From assembly GCA_003987775.1 (NCBI GenBank), contig RXJD01000002.1, forward strand, positions 229,367 to 293,366: a stretch of DNA of 64,000 nucleotides, given 5' to 3'. The notes beneath the pieces were generated by a model. It was not told the origin of the DNA. It saw nothing but the letters and a program-made list of their open reading frames with translations, and did not search any database. Below, one piece after another: positions 10,045 through 17,668 of the stretch. Each line of letters opens with the position of its first letter. Positions within the stretch are counted from its first letter, which is position 1. The position numbers were made by a program, and so were the translations under genes. Source of the stretch: Mycobacterium sp. (lineage in GTDB: Bacteria; Actinomycetota; Actinomycetes; Mycobacteriales; Mycobacteriaceae).

Positions 10045-11148
10045 TCACGCCGGGCCGGCCTCCTCGTCGTCGTATTGCGACAACCCGTTTCGCACGGCGT
10101 CGAAAATAGCCAGACCCTGCGACACCAGCCCACTGGTCACCTGGCTGATTCCTTCGGCGCCGTTGAGCACGGTCAGATTCGATCCGGCCAGCCCGCGCGC
10201 CGCCTTGTCCACGATCTCGGGGAGTTGATCGATGATCATCCGGTCCAAGGCCACCCGGTTGTGCGATGCGGCAGCCTCGGCCTGAATCTTCATCTTCTCG
10301 GCGTCGGCCACGGCGAGAATCCGGACCCGTTCGGCTTCCGCCTCGGCGGGCTTGACCACCTCGGCGACCAGTTCCTGCTGGCGCAGTTCCGCCGCCCGCT
10401 GGGCCAGTTCGGTGCGCATGGCCAGCACCTCACGCTGGGCCTCCGCTTCGGCCAGCGGCCCCGCCTGTGCCGCTTCGGCCTGCGCCTTGTCCACCTCGGC
10501 CTTGTACTGGGCCTTCACGATGGCGGTCTCCCGGGCGAATTCGGCCTGCTTGCGCTGGGACTCCTGTTCGGCCTCGGCGGCCTTCTGGTTGGCCTGAGCC
10601 TGGGCGATCTGGGCCTGCTGCTGCACGGCGGCGTTGTGCGGGGCCGACATCGCCTTGATGTAGCCCAGCCCGTCGTCGTCGATGGACTGGATCTGCAGCG
10701 CGTCGACGTTCAGGCCGATGCGGGCCATCTCCTCCTTAGAGCCGTCGAGCACCTCGGTGGCCAGCTTCTGGCGTTCCCGGATGATCTGCTCGACGGTCAT
10801 CGAGCCGATGATCGAGCGCAGGTGCCCGGCGAAGATTCGCCCCGTCAGAACCGACATCTGGTCCTGTTCGGACAGGAATCGTTGCGCGGCGGCGATGATG
10901 CTCTCCGTGTCGTTGCCCACCTTGAACGCGATGACGGCCCGGACGTTGAGGGTGATGCCCTGCTGCGTGACGCACTTCTCGGCGACCTCCGCCTCGCACA
11001 TCGCCAGGGTCAGGAAGGCAGCCTTGCGAAAGAACGGGATGACGAAGGCGCCGTGCCCGGTCACTACGCGAAATGGTGCATTGCCTTTGGCTTTACCGCC
11101 CGAAATCAGCATCGCCTCATCAGGCGCGGGCACCCGGTATCCGAGCAT
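10045..11148 (-). CDS. flotillin-like SPFH/band-7 protein
   Basis: A 367-residue SPFH protein. The N-terminal band-7 domain spans about residues 10-175. A long Ala/Glu/Gln coiled coil with repeated AEA and QAQ blocks follows to about residue 300. The C-terminus ends YDDEEAGPA. Flotillins scaffold membrane microdomains. The start is firm: ATG 8 nt after AGGAG. The gene directly upstream encodes an NfeD-like OB domain, the classic genomic partner of flotillins. It closes a five-gene operon that begins at 12891. No N-terminal TM helix is obvious, so it probably attaches peripherally or through a hairpin. Confidence 0.9.
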   Translation of the reverse strand: MLGYRVPAPDEAMLISGGKAKGNAPFRVVTGHGAFVIPFFRKAAFLTLAMCEAEVAEKCVTQQGITLNVRAVIAFKVGNDTESIIAAAQRFLSEQDQMSVLTGRIFAGHLRSIIGSMTVEQIIRERQKLATEVLDGSKEEMARIGLNVDALQIQSIDDDGLGYIKAMSAPHNAAVQQQAQIAQAQANQKAAEAEQESQRKQAEFARETAIVKAQYKAEVDKAQAEAAQAGPLAEAEAQREVLAMRTELAQRAAELRQQELVAEVVKPAEAEAERVRILAVADAEKMKIQAEAAASHNRVALDRMIIDQLPEIVDKAARGLAGSNLTVLNGAEGISQVTSGLVSQGLAIFDAVRNGLSQYDDEEAGPA

Positions 11149-11174
11149 CGTTGTACTCCTTGTGTTTTCGATCT

Positions 11175-11420
11175 TCAGGTGAAAGTGGGGTCGTGCCAGG
11201 GCTCGACGACGACGGTTCGTGGCCCGTGCACCTGTACGACAAGCACCTGGGTGCCCTTGGGTAGAGGTTCGTCGGAGCGGGCCAAAAACGTCTCCTTGGA
11301 GCCGCGCACCGTCAGCAGCACCTCACCGGCGCCCTCGGCGCCACGCGTCGGCACGATCAGGGTTCCGACGCAGCCGACCACAGAGGCGCTCACGGTCGCA
11401 TTCTCCACCCCGGGCTGCAT
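11175..11420 (-). CDS. small NfeD-like OB-fold protein, flotillin partner
   Basis: An 81-residue soluble protein with the pattern of the C-terminal OB domain of NfeD. It has GCVGTLIVPTRG, then a beta-rich middle (AGEVLLTVRG), and LPKGTQVLVVQVHGPRTVVV. No membrane helix is visible, so it is a stripped-down NfeD. The ATG at 11420 lies 4 nt after the stop of the secreted-protein gene, and flotillin starts 26 nt after it ends, so co-expression is nearly certain. NfeD-family OB domains typically pair with SPFH proteins and may regulate their assembly; the exact role here is inferred. Confidence 0.78.
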   Translation of the reverse strand: MQPGVENATVSASVVGCVGTLIVPTRGAEGAGEVLLTVRGSKETFLARSDEPLPKGTQVLVVQVHGPRTVVVEPWHDPTFT

Positions 11421-11424
11421 GCGA

Positions 11425-11925
11425 TTACATGTCGAGGTCGATACCGACGACCTGCGCGGCATACGTGGCGACGTCGTAGGCCGGAGACGCCCCGGCGACC
11501 ACGTTCGGCAGCGGGCCGTCCGGGCGCCCGGCGAGCTGCGGGCGGACGGTCCAGGAGCCGAACGTGATCGGGACGACCGCGATGCGGGTGCCGTTCTGGT
11601 CGGGCACATCCTGCCCGTACCGCATCAACTGCCAGCTCTGCTGATGCGGATCGGAGGCAACCACATAGACGCGATCGAGGTGCCAGGCCGCGATCAACCA
11701 GTGCGCGTCCCGCGCGGGAAAGTGCAAGGTGTCACCGGGTCCCCGCGACACCTCGGGCGGGGCGGAATCGAGCGCGGCGCGCAGTTGCTCCGCCGAACCG
11801 GCCGCCGTCAGGGTCGACGGCAGGTTGGTCAGGAACGAATCGAGATCGGGTGCGGCATAGGCCGTTCCGTGGCCGGCGCAAACCAGTCCGGTTCCGACGA
11901 TGAGCAGGGCGGCAATCGCCCTCAC
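11425..11925 (-). CDS. secreted protein of unknown function
   Basis: A 166-residue protein with a clear signal peptide (VRAIAALLIVGTGLVCAGH..) and probable cleavage after TAYA. The mature part has no family I recognise. It is rich in aromatic residues, with DAHWLIAAWHLDRVYVV, and ends in IDLDM. The GTG start at 11925 overlaps the stop of the pterin-synthase-like gene (GTGA), so translation is coupled. The longer frame up to 12003 would hide the signal peptide inside the protein and is rejected. Being inside the flotillin operon suggests an envelope role. Confidence 0.8.
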   Translation of the reverse strand: MRAIAALLIVGTGLVCAGHGTAYAAPDLDSFLTNLPSTLTAAGSAEQLRAALDSAPPEVSRGPGDTLHFPARDAHWLIAAWHLDRVYVVASDPHQQSWQLMRYGQDVPDQNGTRIAVVPITFGSWTVRPQLAGRPDGPLPNVVAGASPAYDVATYAAQVVGIDLDM

Positions 11926-12452
11926 GCCCAGTCCTTTACCGGCAACGCGGTCAGCGTGAGCACCCGGCTGCCGCTCTCCTGGGCGTCGATCCGCGACACC
12001 CATACCCGGCCCTCGGTCGCCCGCGCGACGATCTTCTCGACGGTCTCGAACACCCAGGCGGCGGAGGCTTCCAGGCCGGCGCTGTCCACGATCCGCATGT
12101 CCACCAGGTCGCGTTCGGCCAGCAGCTCGAACAGGTCGCGCTGTGGGTCGTTGGCGGTGATCAAGGTGGTGTGTGCGTACTGGGCCTGCAGGGCGGCACG
12201 AATGTCCTCCAAGGATTCGGCACCGAGCACCTGATCGCCGGATTCGGTTTCGGCGCAGGCGAACTCGATCTCGAAACTGAGTGCGTAGCCGTGCAGGAAA
12301 AGGCGCTTGCCGTTGTCGGACCAGGATCGGCGGCAGCAGTTCAGCCCGCCGAACCGCTTGCGCAGGTGGAACTGAGCCGTACGTCCCACGGGCGCGTCGT
12401 CACGGTGCATGGTCGCGGTCTGGGCGGGGCCGGCGAAGGCGATCTCAGGCAT
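11922..12452 (-). CDS. 6-pyruvoyl-tetrahydropterin synthase / QueD-like protein, degenerate metal site
   Basis: A 176-residue protein of the tunnelling (T-fold) family. The block VDMRIVDSAGLEASAAWVF matches the D-F-x-x-L helix region of PTPS/QueD, and FLHGYALSFEIEF corresponds to the strand that normally carries the zinc-binding HGH. Here HGH is HGY, and the first zinc His of the FxAxH motif is not evident. It may therefore not bind zinc normally and could be a structural or altered-substrate paralogue. It overlaps the upstream GTP cyclohydrolase-like gene by 8 bp. Normally GTP cyclohydrolase I makes the substrate of PTPS/QueD, so the pair is a coherent pathway fragment. Confidence 0.75.
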   Translation of the reverse strand: MPEIAFAGPAQTATMHRDDAPVGRTAQFHLRKRFGGLNCCRRSWSDNGKRLFLHGYALSFEIEFACAETESGDQVLGAESLEDIRAALQAQYAHTTLITANDPQRDLFELLAERDLVDMRIVDSAGLEASAAWVFETVEKIVARATEGRVWVSRIDAQESGSRVLTLTALPVKDWA

Positions 12453-12891
12453 GGTTACTGATCTTCTTTCTTGTTGCGAGAGTGATGAATTCGCGCTGTT
12501 GGTTGGCGTTGTCGCGCATCGTTCCGTAGAAGGCCATGGTGGTGGTGGGCCCGGCCAGGGCGGCGCCCTCGCGGACCGGGGTGCAGGCGTAACCGCCTTC
12601 CACCAGCACGCCCAACCCGCGCGGGGCGAGCTGGTGGTGCAGCCAGAGGCCGATCCGGGTCGTCATCTTGTCCTGCACCTGGACGCCGATCGCGCACGCC
12701 TCGACGACGCGGGTGAGTTCAGCCTGGCTCAGTCGCTGGTCGCCGCGCAGGTAGCCGATGTGCACGACGCCGTAGAACGGCAGCAGGTGCTGTTCGCAGA
12801 TCGCGTGGAACGGGATCGGACGCAGCAGTACGGGCCGGTCGAGCCGCAGCTGCAGGATCCCGCTGTCGGGGCGGACGAGTGTGTGAGGCAC
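12445..12891 (-). CDS. short GTP cyclohydrolase I-like protein
   Basis: A 148-residue protein homologous to the catalytic core of FolE. FHAICEQHLLPFYGVVHIGYL carries the zinc ligands Cys and His of the CEHHxxPF motif. VQVQDKMTTRI matches the next conserved block, and GGYACTPVRE supplies the third zinc Cys. The usual ~50-residue N-terminal helix is missing; an in-frame stop at 12925 rules out a longer protein. Two residues before the third Cys, canonical enzymes have a catalytic His (HMC/HLC); here it is Tyr. The GTG start has GGAAG 8 nt upstream, and a TAGAAT -10-like hexamer lies at 12922-12927. It leads the five-gene operon. This is probably not the housekeeping folE. Confidence 0.8.
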   Translation of the reverse strand: MPHTLVRPDSGILQLRLDRPVLLRPIPFHAICEQHLLPFYGVVHIGYLRGDQRLSQAELTRVVEACAIGVQVQDKMTTRIGLWLHHQLAPRGLGVLVEGGYACTPVREGAALAGPTTTMAFYGTMRDNANQQREFITLATRKKISNHA

Positions 12892-12975
12892 CGCGATAGC
12901 TTCCGGGCGGGGCCTTGGAGGATTCTAAAAGGATTCTTGTGGGGTTCTTGCGGCAGGAATCGCTGCCGGCTTCCG

Positions 12976-14904
12976 TTACCCGTTACCGCCCGGTGTGCCG
13001 GATCCGCCCTGGGATCCGGTGCCGCCGACGGCGCCGCCCGCACCCGCAACGCTCAGAAACACGCCGCCGGTACCCCCGCCACCACCGCTACCGGCCGTGC
13101 CGCCGGCCCCGCCGGTGCCCGCGACGCCACCGTCACCCCGGGAACCGGCAAGACCGCCGGTGCCGCCGGACGAGCCGGCATGGCCGCCGGTGCCGCCTGT
13201 CCCACCAGAACCCCCGGTCCCGCCGGCCCCGCCCGCGCCCCCGGTGCCGCCGTTGCCCGCCAGGAGACCACCCGCGGCGCCCTGGCCGCCCGTGCCGCCC
13301 GCTCCACCGGTGCCGCCGGTTCCGCCGGCCCCTCCGTCGCCCCCGTCACCCCCGTCGCCGGCGTTCTGCGTGTTGCTGGTGCCCCCGACGCCGCCGTTGC
13401 CCCCCGTGCCGCCGTGGGCGCCGGTACCGCCGGCGCCACCCATCCCGCCCGCACCGCCGGCGCCGCCGTCGCCGATGAGCAGGCCGCCTCGACCACCGTT
13501 GCCTCCGGCGGCTCCACTCCCGCCGGCCCCGCCGGTGGCCCCGGCGGCTCCCGTGCCGCCATCGCCCCCGTTGCCGCCGTTGGCCTGGTTGAAGTCGAAG
13601 GACCGGGTGGTTGTCACCGCGTTGCCGCCGGCTCCGCCGGCGCCGCCTGCCCCGCCAGGGGCACCGCCCGCGGCGCCACGGCCACCGTTGCCTCCGTCCG
13701 CGGTGACGCTGGTGGGCAACGTGCTGGTGTTGCTGCTGGTCGCCGACGCATTCCCCCCGGCGCCGCCGGCCCCGCCCGCGCCGCCGGACCCGGCTGTTCC
13801 GCCGGCACCACCCTGACCGCCCGTGGCGGTGATGGAGTTCTGTCCCATCGGGTCGGTGCTGACGGCCGTTGCGTTGCCACCCAGACCGCCGGTGCCGCCG
13901 GCCCACCCCGCGCCGCCTGTCCCGCCGGTGTCACCCGCGGTGCCCGTGGCGTGTGCATCGTTGTTGGTTGTCACGCTGCTGGCTGCGCCCGGCGTTCCGT
14001 TCGGCGCCGTGGCTCCCGTGGTGGCGGGATTGGCTCCGGTCGCACCGGCCGTACCGGCGCCGCCGGGTCCGCCGTTGCCACCGTCGCCCCACAACCCGGC
14101 GCAACCGCCGTCTCCACCTCGCCCGGCAATGCCGCCATTGATGCCGGCTGCGGCGTTACCGCCTGCCCCACCGTCGCCGCCGCTACCGAACAACAGGGCA
14201 TTTCCGCCGGCACCGCCGGCAGCACCGAGTCCGCCCGCACCGCCGGTTCCGCCGTTGCCGATCAGGGGGGCGATGCCGCCGACGCCTCCGCCGCCACCCG
14301 TTCCGCCTACCCCACCCGCGCCGCCGCCGCCGTACAGCAGACCGCCGTTTCCGCCGTTGCCGCCGACCGCCCCTGCGCCGCCCGCGCCGCCGGCCCCGCC
14401 CTGGCCCCACAAGCCTGCCGAGCCGCCGGTCCCGCCGGGTTGACCAGCGGCCCCCCCGGCACCGGCACCGCCGTTGCCGTACAGCAGCCCGCCTGCGCCG
14501 CCGGCCTGGCCAGGTGCGGTGCCGTCGGCGCCGTTGCCGATCAGCGGGCGTCCCAAGAGGGCTTGGGTGGGGGCATTCATCACGCTGAACGCCGCCTGCG
14601 CGGCAGGTTGCAGGGGCGAGGCATTTGCGGCCTCCGCGCTGGTGTACGAAACCCCACCCCCGGCCAAGGCCTCGACGAAGTGGCGGTGGAAGCGTGAGAC
14701 CTGTTCGCTGAGCGCCTGATACGCCTGGCCGTGACCGCTGAAGATCGCGGCGATGTGCTGCGAGACCTCATCGGAGGCGGCCGCCAGCACCGCCGTAGTC
14801 GGCGCCGCCGCCGCTGCGCTCGCCGAATCGACCGACGCACCGACGCCTGCCACGTCCGCTGCTGCGGTCGCGAGTGCTTCCGGGCCAACCAACATGAACG
14901 ACAT
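12976..14904 (-). CDS. PE_PGRS family protein
   Basis: A 642-residue protein. Residues 1-~95 form the PE domain ([20 protein letters not shown]), with the type VII secretion signal YTSAE at its end. Next comes the linker [16 protein letters not shown], then about 500 residues of Gly-Gly-Ala/Asn repeats. The interior is interrupted by non-repeat stretches, e.g. around [14 protein letters not shown] and [14 protein letters not shown]. The ATG at 14904 has GAGGGGAA upstream. PE_PGRS proteins are exported by ESX-5 in slow growers and are surface-associated. There is no PPE partner beside it. The proline-rich frames on the other strand are its shadows. Confidence 0.93.
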   Translation of the reverse strand: MSFMLVGPEALATAAADVAGVGASVDSASAAAAAPTTAVLAAASDEVSQHIAAIFSGHGQAYQALSEQVSRFHRHFVEALAGGGVSYTSAEAANASPLQPAAQAAFSVMNAPTQALLGRPLIGNGADGTAPGQAGGAGGLLYGNGGAGAGGAAGQPGGTGGSAGLWGQGGAGGAGGAGAVGGNGGNGGLLYGGGGAGGVGGTGGGGGVGGIAPLIGNGGTGGAGGLGAAGGAGGNALLFGSGGDGGAGGNAAAGINGGIAGRGGDGGCAGLWGDGGNGGPGGAGTAGATGANPATTGATAPNGTPGAASSVTTNNDAHATGTAGDTGGTGGAGWAGGTGGLGGNATAVSTDPMGQNSITATGGQGGAGGTAGSGGAGGAGGAGGNASATSSNTSTLPTSVTADGGNGGRGAAGGAPGGAGGAGGAGGNAVTTTRSFDFNQANGGNGGDGGTGAAGATGGAGGSGAAGGNGGRGGLLIGDGGAGGAGGMGGAGGTGAHGGTGGNGGVGGTSNTQNAGDGGDGGDGGAGGTGGTGGAGGTGGQGAAGGLLAGNGGTGGAGGAGGTGGSGGTGGTGGHAGSSGGTGGLAGSRGDGGVAGTGGAGGTAGSGGGGGTGGVFLSVAGAGGAVGGTGSQGGSGTPGGNG

Positions 14905-14964
14905 GGCGTGGTTCCCCTCGACGTGAGTGTGGTGAGCCGAGCCGATTGCTCCGGCTCCCACCAT

Positions 14965-15042
14965 CGGTCACTGGGCACCGCAAGTTCTTCGGCCAGTAGG
15001 CCGGTTCGGGGGATGAAATTCCGTCCACCAATTGGAGGAGAC
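14965..15042 (+). ncRNA. candidate structured leader RNA element, copy 1
   Basis: This stretch precedes the C39-like peptidase gene. It can form CGGT/ACCG (14965-14980), a tight hairpin CGGCC-AGTA-GGCCG (14990-15003), the unpaired GGATGAAAT (15011-15019) and TCCA-CCAAT-TGGA (15024-15036), ending in GGAGGAG. The same order of elements occurs at 16716-16797 with different stem sequences. That suggests a conserved RNA fold, perhaps a riboswitch or attenuator. I could not assign it to a class I know. Confidence 0.4.
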
Positions 15043-15122
15043 CCGCCGCCGGTAGTGCCGGGTGGAGCGAGCCCCAAGAATCTGCAGAGCTTCCCGAGAG
15101 AACGACAACCGAGCCTTCTCCC

Positions 15123-15824
15123 ATGCGCTCTATCGAGAATGCCCGTAGTTCCGTCGTCAAGGTGACGCTGGCCATCGCCGCCGTCGCGGTCACGCTGGGC
15201 CTGGCGACCGGCCTGGCCCACGCCGCTTCCTCGACGCCGCACACCGAGTCGCCCCGCATGTACGGCAACCCGGCCGCGGCCGCTCAGTACTGGCGCAAAC
15301 AATCCGTCGACGACTGCGCCCTGATGGCCGCGGCCGACGTGATCGGGGAGTTGACTGGGCGTCAGCCGTCTGAAAGCGAGATCCTCGCGGTGGCACAGCA
15401 GATGCGCAGTCGCGTCCACCCCGGACCGATGTACCGCGCGGGGTACGGCACCGACCCCGGCGACATTCCCTCCTTGTTGGGGCAGTACGGCATCTACGGC
15501 GTGGCCACCAGCCTGGACGAGGCCGCCGCCACCGGGCTGGACTCCGGACTGGAAGCACTGGAGCGCTACCTGGCCGACGGCCACAAGGTGATCGCCGGGG
15601 TGAACGCCGAGATGATCTGGGGCCTGCCGGTTCAGACCAGGGACGGCCGCGGCAACCCGATGAGCGACCACGCCGTCGTCGTCACCGGCGTCGACCTGGT
15701 CAACGGCACCGTGCACCTCAACGACAGCGGAACCCGCGCCGACGAGGTCGTGCCACTTGACGTCTTCCAGCGCGCCTGGGCCACCGGCGGCGACGAGCTG
15801 GTGGAGACCCGCGAAACCCGCTGA
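15123..15824 (+). CDS. secreted C39-like (papain-fold) peptidase family protein
   Basis: A 233-residue protein with a signal peptide (about residues 1-34, cleavage after AHA). The mature domain has the cysteine-peptidase triad of the C39-like family. Gln60 precedes the catalytic Cys65 in QSVDDCALMAA, His183 lies in SDHAVVV, and Asn200/Asp201 in VHLNDSG. It is likely an extracellular or periplasmic cysteine protease or amidase; the substrate is unknown. The gene starts ~80 bp after a candidate structured leader and is divergent from the neighbouring PE_PGRS, so a role in processing surface proteins is possible but only inferred. Confidence 0.8.
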   Translation: MRSIENARSSVVKVTLAIAAVAVTLGLATGLAHAASSTPHTESPRMYGNPAAAAQYWRKQSVDDCALMAAADVIGELTGRQPSESEILAVAQQMRSRVHPGPMYRAGYGTDPGDIPSLLGQYGIYGVATSLDEAAATGLDSGLEALERYLADGHKVIAGVNAEMIWGLPVQTRDGRGNPMSDHAVVVTGVDLVNGTVHLNDSGTRADEVVPLDVFQRAWATGGDELVETRETR

Positions 15825-15827
15825 GAA

Positions 15828-16667
15828 TCAGCCGAATTCGAGCAAGGTGTAGGCACCGCGGAACTCCCTGAGTGGCGGAAACTGCCACAGCGCCGGGTAG
15901 AAACGCCCGAAGAACCAGCCGCGCCCGGCGGGTATCGGTACATCGTGGACCGCGCGGATGCCGGGCACGGTGTTCGCCAGAGCTGCCAGCTGGCGCGGCG
16001 ACAGGCTGAACGGCATGGGCGGCACCCGATAGTGCTTGGACGAACGCAGGCCTTTGCGTGCGACTTTCTTGACGATGGTCGGGGGCACGTCGAAGAACAT
16101 CTGACCGCCGGGGAATCGCTTGGCGCACGCGGTGATCAGGCCCAGCGCCTCGTCCGGCTGCAGATACATCAGCAGCCCCTCGGCGGTGATGAACACGCCG
16201 TCGGAGTCGTCGATCTGGTCCATCCACGAGTAGTCCAGGGCTGACTGCGCGATCTCGGTGATACGTGGTGAGCGCGGCAGCAGCCGCCGCCGCAACTCGA
16301 TCACCGGCGGCAGATCAATTGACACCCAACGGAATTGAGCCTCCGGCAGTGCGCTGTCCAGCCGCCAGAAGCTGGTCTGGAAACCTTCGGCAAGCGCGAC
16401 GACGGTGGCGCGGGGATGCTCGGCCAGATACGCGAGGGCGCATTTGTCGACGGCCAATGAGCGCAGCGCCATCTCCTGGCCCTTGCGGCGTCCGAACTTG
16501 TCGAAATCGAAGTCGATCGCGTCGACCAGCGTGATGGCCATCGGGTCGTCGATGATCGCGTCCGGGTGCGCGGCCTGGAAGGCCCGGCCGCTCAGAGTGA
16601 GCAGGGCCGTCTCGGAGACTCCGGTCAGCAGACTGGCATCGACGCGGTCAGGTGCAGGATGACTCAT
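15828..16667 (-). CDS. LCM/TcmP-type SAM-dependent methyltransferase
   Basis: A 279-residue class I methyltransferase of the leucine carboxyl methyltransferase / tetracenomycin O-methyltransferase type. It starts VDASLLTGVSETALLTLSGRA. The SAM-binding segment is ATVVALAEGFQTSFWRLD (around residue 90), where the acidic residue is part of a Gly-poor motif I, followed by WVSIDLPPVIELRR and VFITAEGLLMYL. Its substrate is not evident. Its 3' end faces the end of the peptidase gene with a 3-bp gap. A TAGATT hexamer lies 6 nt before the ATG, so the mRNA is probably leaderless. Confidence 0.82.
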   Translation of the reverse strand: MSHPAPDRVDASLLTGVSETALLTLSGRAFQAAHPDAIIDDPMAITLVDAIDFDFDKFGRRKGQEMALRSLAVDKCALAYLAEHPRATVVALAEGFQTSFWRLDSALPEAQFRWVSIDLPPVIELRRRLLPRSPRITEIAQSALDYSWMDQIDDSDGVFITAEGLLMYLQPDEALGLITACAKRFPGGQMFFDVPPTIVKKVARKGLRSSKHYRVPPMPFSLSPRQLAALANTVPGIRAVHDVPIPAGRGWFFGRFYPALWQFPPLREFRGAYTLLEFG

Positions 16668-16673
16668 CTGCCC

Positions 16674-16679
16674 AATCTA
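16674..16679 (-). promoter_or_regulatory. -10 hexamer of leaderless methyltransferase mRNA
   Basis: TAGATT on the minus strand ends 6 nt before the ATG at 16667, the spacing expected when transcription starts at the start codon. Confidence 0.55.
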
Positions 16680-16715
16680 TCGGCGGCAGCCTAGCCGGGT
16701 GTGCCTCCAGGTTCC

Positions 16716-16797
16716 GGGACAGGGGAGTCACCGCCGCATGTCCCTCGGCCAGATAGCCGAATCAGAGGATGAAATCTGCTCTTCCTACGGGAGGAGG
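16716..16797 (+). ncRNA. candidate structured RNA element, copy 2 (orphan)
   Basis: It has the same order of parts as the element at 14965: an outer stem GGGACA/TGTCCC (16716-16744), hairpin TCGGC-CAGATA-GCCGA (16745-16760), GGATGAAAT (16767-16775) and stem CTTCC-TAC-GGGAG (16781-16793), then GGAGG. No plus-strand gene follows; it runs into the 3' end of wzm. It may be the leader of a lost gene, or it may act in the other direction upstream of the methyltransferase. Confidence 0.35.
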
Positions 16798-16837
16798 CGC
16801 AGGCAAGTCCGGGTCACGCCGTCAGACGCGCGACCTC

Positions 16838-17668
16838 TCAAACCCAGTACGGCACCCGCGCCCGGTACTGCCGCATCGCGAACGCCGCCATCACCCAGCC
16901 CACGATCGTCAGCACCACCACCACCGCCCAGTGCCGCAATTCCTGGGGTGCGCCCAGCAGCGGCGCCCGCACGATGTCGAGGTAGTGCAGCAGCGGGTTG
17001 AGTTCGACGATCTTCGACCAGCGGCCCGCGCCCTGCTGTCGAAGGGTGCTGTCGTTCCAGATGATCGGCGTCATGAAGAACAGCAGCTGCACCACCGAGT
17101 TGAGCAGCGGCCCGATGTCGCGGTAGCGGGTGGCCAGGATGCCGAAACACAGCGACACCCAGATGCAGTTGAGCATGATCAGCGCCAGGGCGGGCAGCAC
17201 CGACAGGTCAGCCCATGACCACGGCTTGGGGTAGATGATCGCGATGACGACGTAGATCACGATGTTGTGCGCGAACAGGATCATCTGCCGCCACACCAGC
17301 CGGTAGACGTGCACGCTCAGCGGAGTCGGCAGTTGCTTGATCAGGCCCTCGTTGTGCACGAAGACGTCGGCGCCTTCCAGGATGGCCGCGTTGATCAGGT
17401 TCCAGACGATCAGCCCGAGCGTGACGTATGGCAGGTGCTCGGACAGGTTGAGATGGAACAGTTTGGAGTACAGCCCGCCCATCGCGACGGCCGTCGTACC
17501 GGTCGCGATCGTGATCCAGAACGGACCCAGCACCGAACGGCGGTAGCGCTGCTTGATGTCCTGCCAGCCCAGGTGCAGCCACAGTTCGTGACGCCGGAAC
17601 CCGTCGGCCAGATCACGGCGGGCGCGGCCGAAGGTCTTGGACTGAGCCGCCGCGTCGATGAACGTCAT
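16838..17668 (-). CDS. wzm: galactan/O-antigen-type ABC exporter permease Wzm
   Basis: A 276-residue ABC-2 permease with six hydrophobic segments. LGWQDIKQRYRRSVLGPFWITI near the N-terminus and HNEGLIKQLPTPLSVHVYRLVWRQ-type residues are family hallmarks (Rv3783, also called rfbD). With Wzt it is thought to export the lipid-linked galactan precursor of arabinogalactan. The ATG at 17668 has a perfect AGGAGG 6 nt upstream and overlaps the glfT1 stop (ATGA). It is last in the wzt-glfT1-wzm cluster. Confidence 0.93.
   Translation of the reverse strand: MTFIDAAAQSKTFGRARRDLADGFRRHELWLHLGWQDIKQRYRRSVLGPFWITIATGTTAVAMGGLYSKLFHLNLSEHLPYVTLGLIVWNLINAAILEGADVFVHNEGLIKQLPTPLSVHVYRLVWRQMILFAHNIVIYVVIAIIYPKPWSWADLSVLPALALIMLNCIWVSLCFGILATRYRDIGPLLNSVVQLLFFMTPIIWNDSTLRQQGAGRWSKIVELNPLLHYLDIVRAPLLGAPQELRHWAVVVVLTIVGWVMAAFAMRQYRARVPYWV

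Noticed and set aside
12995-14443. Long Pro-rich ORFs on the strand opposite to PE_PGRS genes (also at 33607-34614, 34902-35681, 38027-39037, 62006-63679)
   Set aside because: They are reverse-complement readings of GGN repeats. None has a PE domain, a ribosome binding site or a known family, while the forward frames do.
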